NCBI GenBank assembly: GCA_973895155.1
Contig: OZ316893.1
Coordinates: 19,592,001 to 19,656,000 of the forward strand
Length of the DNA stretch: 64,000 nucleotides
Source: Marsupella aquatica
Taxonomy: Eukaryota; Marchantiophyta
Reading direction: 5' to 3'
Below, one piece after another: positions 58,701 through 64,000 of the stretch. Position numbers and translations under genes: made by a program. A model generated the notes under the pieces. It did no database searches, was not told where the DNA came from, and saw nothing but the letters and a program-made list of their open reading frames with translations. Every line of letters starts with the position of its first letter. The stretch's first letter is position 1.

Positions 58701-60000
58701 CCTACAAGAGTACTACCGCCCTTCTTCGTGCCCCGCCTTGCCTATGGCTACTCTGGGTAGGTGATATTATTGGGAACTTGCTGCCATCCACCTCTGATTT
58801 GACATATTAACGTTGTCTGCAGGACTACGTATGAGTCGCAGTTGGTCGATCGAGCGCCACACAATCCCCGGCTTATACAGTGGTACCGACCGTGGACGTG
58901 GACGTGGATAGACTAGTGCTCGATCTGGCTAGCTAGAAAGCTAATATTTCTTTACGCATTCGTGATGTGAGAGGTACTTAATTGGCTAGCTTCCGTTTTT
59001 TTAATAAATCCATGGCACCGCTAGGGCTAGAGCGAAGCGTCATTCCTTTCTTTTGCGACTACTGTAGATCATTGAATTTGTAGACAATTCAAATTATTAA
59101 AACCTAGAATAAAATACTCAGCTGGTTCGAGCGGGATAAGATCGAGCTTACTTGTACTCACAAATTGATGTGTCTTTCAAGTTAGGTCAACATTGTTTTA
59201 TATCTCTATTGACCGCGTAATAGTTCATTATAATTATTCATTCTATGTGAATTTGAAGATATGCTTGCCGACAGTTTCTGTGCCTAAGGTACTCAGTCAA
59301 GATCAAATACTAGACCGGTCCGGTGGTCGACCTGTTCAAATTTCGAATGACGTTAATAAGTTCCGCTCTGGGTGCTGCCCAGCTTGGGAAGAGTACTTAT
59401 TTAGCGAGAATGGAGCTAGGGCAGACAAGTTTGTGGCCTGAATGCTTCGTATCTTAATTGTTGAGGCGAGTGTTGTGGACGAGCCTAGTCAATTGATCGA
59501 TCTCGTTGTTCTCGAATTGAATCGGACTGCAGTGAATGAGGCATGAAGAAAGTTACTGTGACCAAAAGCGTCAAGTTCTTGAAATAAAGTGTTCGATTTT
59601 CTGGTGACCAAATCCCAGTCCTCAAATGAATGATAATAGCGCGCAGGTGTATCGACACTCCTCTACTGCCCTCCTCCTTCACCTCGTCTATGATCGTGAT
59701 GTTCGGAACTGAGATTTAGCTGTTCAAAGTATGTACTTGATAAAGAGTTTTTCAATTTGTGGCGTGGTCAATGGCTCTTCAGTTGGAGCAAAAAATGAGG
59801 AGATTGGCCTGTCTCGATTCCACAAGGTCGTTATACATTTCAAGATCAATGTACGTCAGTATCAGTCACAACCAGCTTTAATTTCGAAATACTTGCACGT
59901 AAATTAATTAAGAAAACAAATTTACAGCGTTTTTTTCACGGGCGCGAGTGTAAACGTCCCTGCCTTATGTTAGGCTTGCAGGATCTTATGCCTCAACAAG
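55731..60000. other. Intergenic stretch, no recognised gene
   Basis: No coding region is recognised. A minus-strand frame at 57670-58005 looks somewhat protein-like (VRELESLFPASKLRKHVV) but has no known domain. The phrase catgaacttgggggtataatgaa (about 55933) has a partial relative at about 55840 (aagaacttgggggcagcc), a diverged short repeat. Confidence 0.4.
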
Positions 60001-60033
60001 CAAACAAAGCTAGAAGTATTTCATCTCGGGTTC

Positions 60034-60067
60034 ATTTTGCAGTCGAGCTGTGATCCGACTGCAAAAT
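60034..60067. other. Perfect 12-bp stem hairpin
   Basis: ATTTTGCAGTCG at 60034-60045 pairs perfectly with CGACTGCAAAAT at 60056-60067 across a 10-base loop. It could be a transcribed hairpin, a palindromic protein site or chance. The stem is too short on its own for a microRNA precursor. Confidence 0.7.
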
Positions 60068-60149
60068 ATATACGTACTGACGGACGAAATCTATAAATCT
60101 AAACTCTGTGCCCGAGCTCTAATTCGTCTCCGAGACAGATTTTCGTCAG

Positions 60150-60200
60150 GGAAACTTTCCCGCATTAATTAAGGAGCAATGTTCCCGCATTAATTAATCT
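60150..60200. repeat. Short direct repeat, ttcccgcattaattaa
   Basis: The 16-bp word ttcccgcattaattaa occurs twice, at about 60159 and 60183, separated by a few bases. It contains the palindrome ttaattaa. Confidence 0.8.
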
Positions 60201-63200
60201 CCAGTGAACCGTAGGAAAAGTTGACATATCATGTCGCGCAAACTGCTCAGGTGATTCAGAAGGGTGAGTCCGACTTAAATTGCTTTGTTCAGTTATTTCT
60301 CGTTCCAACGGCAGGGAACCAGGAACGATGACCGCTGTGCGTCCTCCAACGTGAACTGAACAGAGTGTCAGTCAATTGCTTTGGACCCGGATCGCGAGCC
60401 TCCCAGGCACTTCGGCCGAACTCAAGACTGCAGTCGCACCCATAAGGTCCGATTCAGGAAAAAGGCGAGGCGAACAAAGTACTATATAAGAGTAAGTTGT
60501 TGGGGTATTGAATAGCAAGCGGATTTCATCAAACTTATTTGTGATTAAAACGAAGTCGAGATCTCAGTTACCCATATATATATACCATCGGTTCGGGACA
60601 AACACTAAAACGGACAGTTAAGATCAGTAAACGGACAGTCCGTAAAAGCAAACAGCGGACTACATTTCTTATGAGAGTCCTTCATTGCAATTAGAATGAC
60701 AATCTCCCATTATACAATTTATCTACTGCATAGCGCTTGTAGCAAAAGGACAGAGAAATTAATAGAAGAAACAATATCTGGAGGATAACCCATGCATGCA
60801 TCGATATCCGATTTCTGCTCACTGGGAGGAATGGATGAGTGAATGGATCCTACGCGCAGCGATCGGCACCATTCTAGGTCAATCGTAGCATCTTGCACGA
60901 AGTATTCAGCTGTCCTTGTTCGACGTATCCCTCTTAAAATTGATCACCTAGCTTGATGACTCCGTCACTCAGGCTGTCGTCTCATGATCAGCTGACAGGT
61001 TGTGACATCCACGACAGGGCCACAGCGATGGACGACGTCCACCTAGCTAGCTATATCAATCAACAGGTTTATCACAGAACATGGGACACGTATGCTTGCC
61101 TTACTGCAGCCCGCCTGCCTACCTTCCTGCACACCGAGAGAGATGGGGGGATGGAGAGAGATCATAATTGCAGACTGTGGTCTATCCTACCGTATTCTAG
61201 GCTCTAGAGGCTGATGAGAGAACTTTTACTCTCAATATCGGTCAAGACTTCTAGGCGCCAAATGATTAGTAAATTGAAAGTCCCTCCCAAACCATGACAA
61301 CGCCCTGCGCAATTGCAAGAAAATCATTTCCCTCTTTCCCGCGCTGCCCTCCAGCGATTGTAATGCAGAATATCTTAACTCTACTAGCTTGTACCACGAT
61401 CACTGGCTCTCCTCTCTACGGGAAAAGGATTTTCCTCCGATTATGTCCACAGCCCGTGCTGTCGAAAATGATCAATATCCTTTGGAGATTTCGAAGCTTT
61501 AATTTGTAACGTTTCAAACCATCTCCACCGAAAACCTGATGGCAAAGATTGATTCACATTTCACATTAGGCGACATTTGCTTCCTGGAGATGGGGGATTC
61601 CTGACGAGGCTAGTGCTACAGTTGCTAGATGTAGGCACTGTTGAGGATACAGACAACTTACGGCTGTACAGTAGATAGATAAGCATGTTCGAGTACTGTC
61701 TTACTTTTTACGCCACAATGTCACATCTCGATCGCACGGTCCAGTCCGTGCAAAAATACGCATAAAGCAATGGTGTGACCAGTACAAAGATGATACGAAA
61801 TACAGTACATGATTGGTGCCTTTCCTTTCACTCAACCCGAATGCGACGCTGTTGTGTTGTGTGTCTTAACGGAAATACTAGTACTAGAACTTAAGTCCAG
61901 TTAGCGACCTGAAACATCACATCGATCTGTGGCTATTGCTGTCTACAAAGACTCTCACTTTGGAACGCGAAGAGTCATATATATATTGATGCATCGATCG
62001 ATGTCTTGTAGTGACCATGACTTTCTAGGAGTTTTCGCATTGGGATGTCTGATTAGTACTACTCTGTCTCATACGTTTCATTGCAATGGAGTGGAATGTA
62101 ACTCAAGTCCTGAAATATGCTCGATTGTCTCGATCCACCCAGCACTCAGCTTTGACTTCACTTTGGAATATTACTCGCTGATATATACACCAAACTTCGA
62201 CCAAACTCGTTAACTTTAGACGGGAGCTAGCTGGACAACATTTGCACAACTATAATTTGAAAGCTGAAAGCAATAATGGAAAGGCAGCTGCCTGCAAAGA
62301 TTGGCACCGGGCCGCCTACCCGGCTGGCTGGTGTGGACTACTTTGAATACTTGATTCAAGCTATTCCTCGACATGTTATTCGGACGGTCCATGAAACCAG
62401 TCTTGAAAGCTATTTGCATGATCCTTGTCAAGACAGTGCGTGCTGCCAGGTCAGCCAGCGATGCACGCACAGACCAATCAGAAAAAGAGGACGTAGGAAC
62501 TGGGAGAGCGATGGACTCGTGTATTGAATCTTGTGATAGCTACGGTCTAGTGCATGCTTGCCCAAACCCAGCTCTTTGCTGAAGTGTTTCTCAATGACAG
62601 ATCGTCCATACGCACCGTTGTACAGTCAGTAGTTCGATCGAAATCAAGAGGATGCTAGTAGTTAACGTCTCCAACTTGACACAATAACCTGGAAAGCGCA
62701 TCTTGGATGTTTTAGCCGTGTTTTGGCCCTTGGGGCGCCACAAAGGCCATCATGCATGTTTTGCTAGGTACTGGCCTATCCGGACATTGATTTGAGAGCT
62801 TTCAAAACATATAAATGGTGAAAATTACTTATTAATTTACTCAGTTTTGCAATGTAATTTAAATTAAGAGGGCCTCAGAATGAATATTCATGGAATATAC
62901 ATTTCTAAGTGGACAGTTGATTGTAAGGATCGATCTGAGATGCTCTGACTAGGGACACATGCAAAAAGATCATTGGGCAAGACGCATGATCGTTCAAAGT
63001 AAATGTCAATCGGATACTGTGTACCACCAATTGGAAACTCGTCAGTTAACCGTTGCCAGTACTTAGGCTGCTATGGGTTATCAAAGCGGTACTCTGTGTG
63101 TGAGGTCTAGCTTTGCGCCCGTCTACATTTGACTCTAAAGGTTGAATTGAAAATCACTTCGATAGTTGACAATGACATTGCGCTATTGAAGACACTATAA

Positions 63201-64000
63201 GTTTTCTACCTAAATAATGTAATGAAACAAAATAATACTGGCTCTAGTAGTACAATGTCTCCATCTACTGGGGCATGGTAAGTACGTAAGGCCTGTATTG
63301 TAATGTGGACAAGAGATCAGGGGTTTAATTGGCACGGCCTTCGTAGCCCTCGAAAGGAGCAATTGCCAATGAAAGCAAGGACACGGCGAAAGAGAAAAAG
63401 AAAAGGTGAGGGTCTGCCTGAAATCTTCGAGTACAGTATTGTACTGCAGTCCTCAGACTGTAAATAGACAGGCCCGGGTGGTCCCTTCGCTGCGAATAGT
63501 GCATAGAAGGTACCCACTGAAAGCTGCGTGTGATTATGTAAGCCCTGGAACAGTATCACTCACATGTTCCAAGTTGAAAGCTAGCTTCAGATTTTCCGTG
63601 TGCCACGTTCTTGGAGTTTGGAACCAGTTGACTTTACAAGGGGGTAGTTTCTCTTTAGGTAGTAGCTCTTTGACGCCTTGTGTTAATTATACATGGCTCA
63701 CCACTGGGCAGGGTCAAATAACAGAAATCAAGCTAGGAAGGACCGTGCTGCCGACTCGGACATTCTTCATTTGCTCTTTGAAATCACTTAGTCTTCATCT
63801 GGTGGAAATCAAGCACGATAACAGGTTTAGGAAAGACGTTGCAGCACGAAGATCGGAATAGAAATATTCCTCCAGCGAAGTGCCTCTAACCGTAATGTAT
63901 GTTATCGGCATCAGACGAATCAGTAAAAGATTGGATCAGTCCAAGCGACAACCACCCACACTTCCTATTTAGATGGATTACAGTTTTTTCCCACCACTGA
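60201..64000. other. Intergenic stretch to the window end, no recognised gene
   Basis: No coding region is recognised on either strand. Palindromic words such as gcatgcat, atcgatcgat and agctagct are frequent, as they are elsewhere in this window. Frames such as 62216-62470 (minus) and 63406-63861 (plus) lack domains. Confidence 0.4.

Overview
The window looks like nuclear DNA of a land plant, most likely a bryophyte, and a liverwort such as Marchantia would fit. All host genes are intron-bearing or plastid-targeted plant genes. Introns are short (about 100-1130 bp), gene density is low, and the BELL homeodomain protein has the very long N-terminal region seen in early land plants. The species call is an inference from style, not from a match.

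Five host genes can be supported. (1) An intronless PsbY precursor on the minus strand (5727-6752) encodes four photosystem II PsbY modules in one polyprotein. (2) A six-exon ERV1/ALR-type FAD sulfhydryl oxidase lies on the plus strand (10979-13819). (3) A three-exon TauD-like dioxygenase on the minus strand (14458-16428) closely resembles bacterial taurine dioxygenase; it converges on ERV1. (4) A 13-exon plastid BASS2-type bile acid:sodium symporter family gene, a sodium:pyruvate carrier, lies on the minus strand (21113-25769). (5) A four-coding-exon BELL-class TALE homeodomain gene lies on the minus strand (about 42284-47548). The genes do not form a pathway; they sit as single units in repeat-rich intergenic DNA.

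Mobile DNA: a complete, young Ty1/copia element (35400-41045) has matching target duplications, a primer-binding site, a polypurine tract and one gag-pol frame broken by two TGA codons. Between pol and the 3' LTR it carries an intact antisense 220-codon ORF. The C-terminus of that ORF is an RNase H1-type hybrid-binding (caulimovirus viroplasmin-like) domain. This is the most unusual object in the window. A 5'-truncated tRNA-derived SINE with a 12-bp target duplication (17107-17376) and a possible CACTG-ended MITE (2001-2386) are also present.

The intergenic DNA is packed with direct tandem duplications of about 24-195 bp, at more than a dozen independent places, plus a long GA microsatellite. 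The stretches 25.8-35.4, 41.0-42.3 and 47.6-64.0 kb hold no gene that I can recognise. No rRNA, convincing tRNA or CRISPR array was seen.
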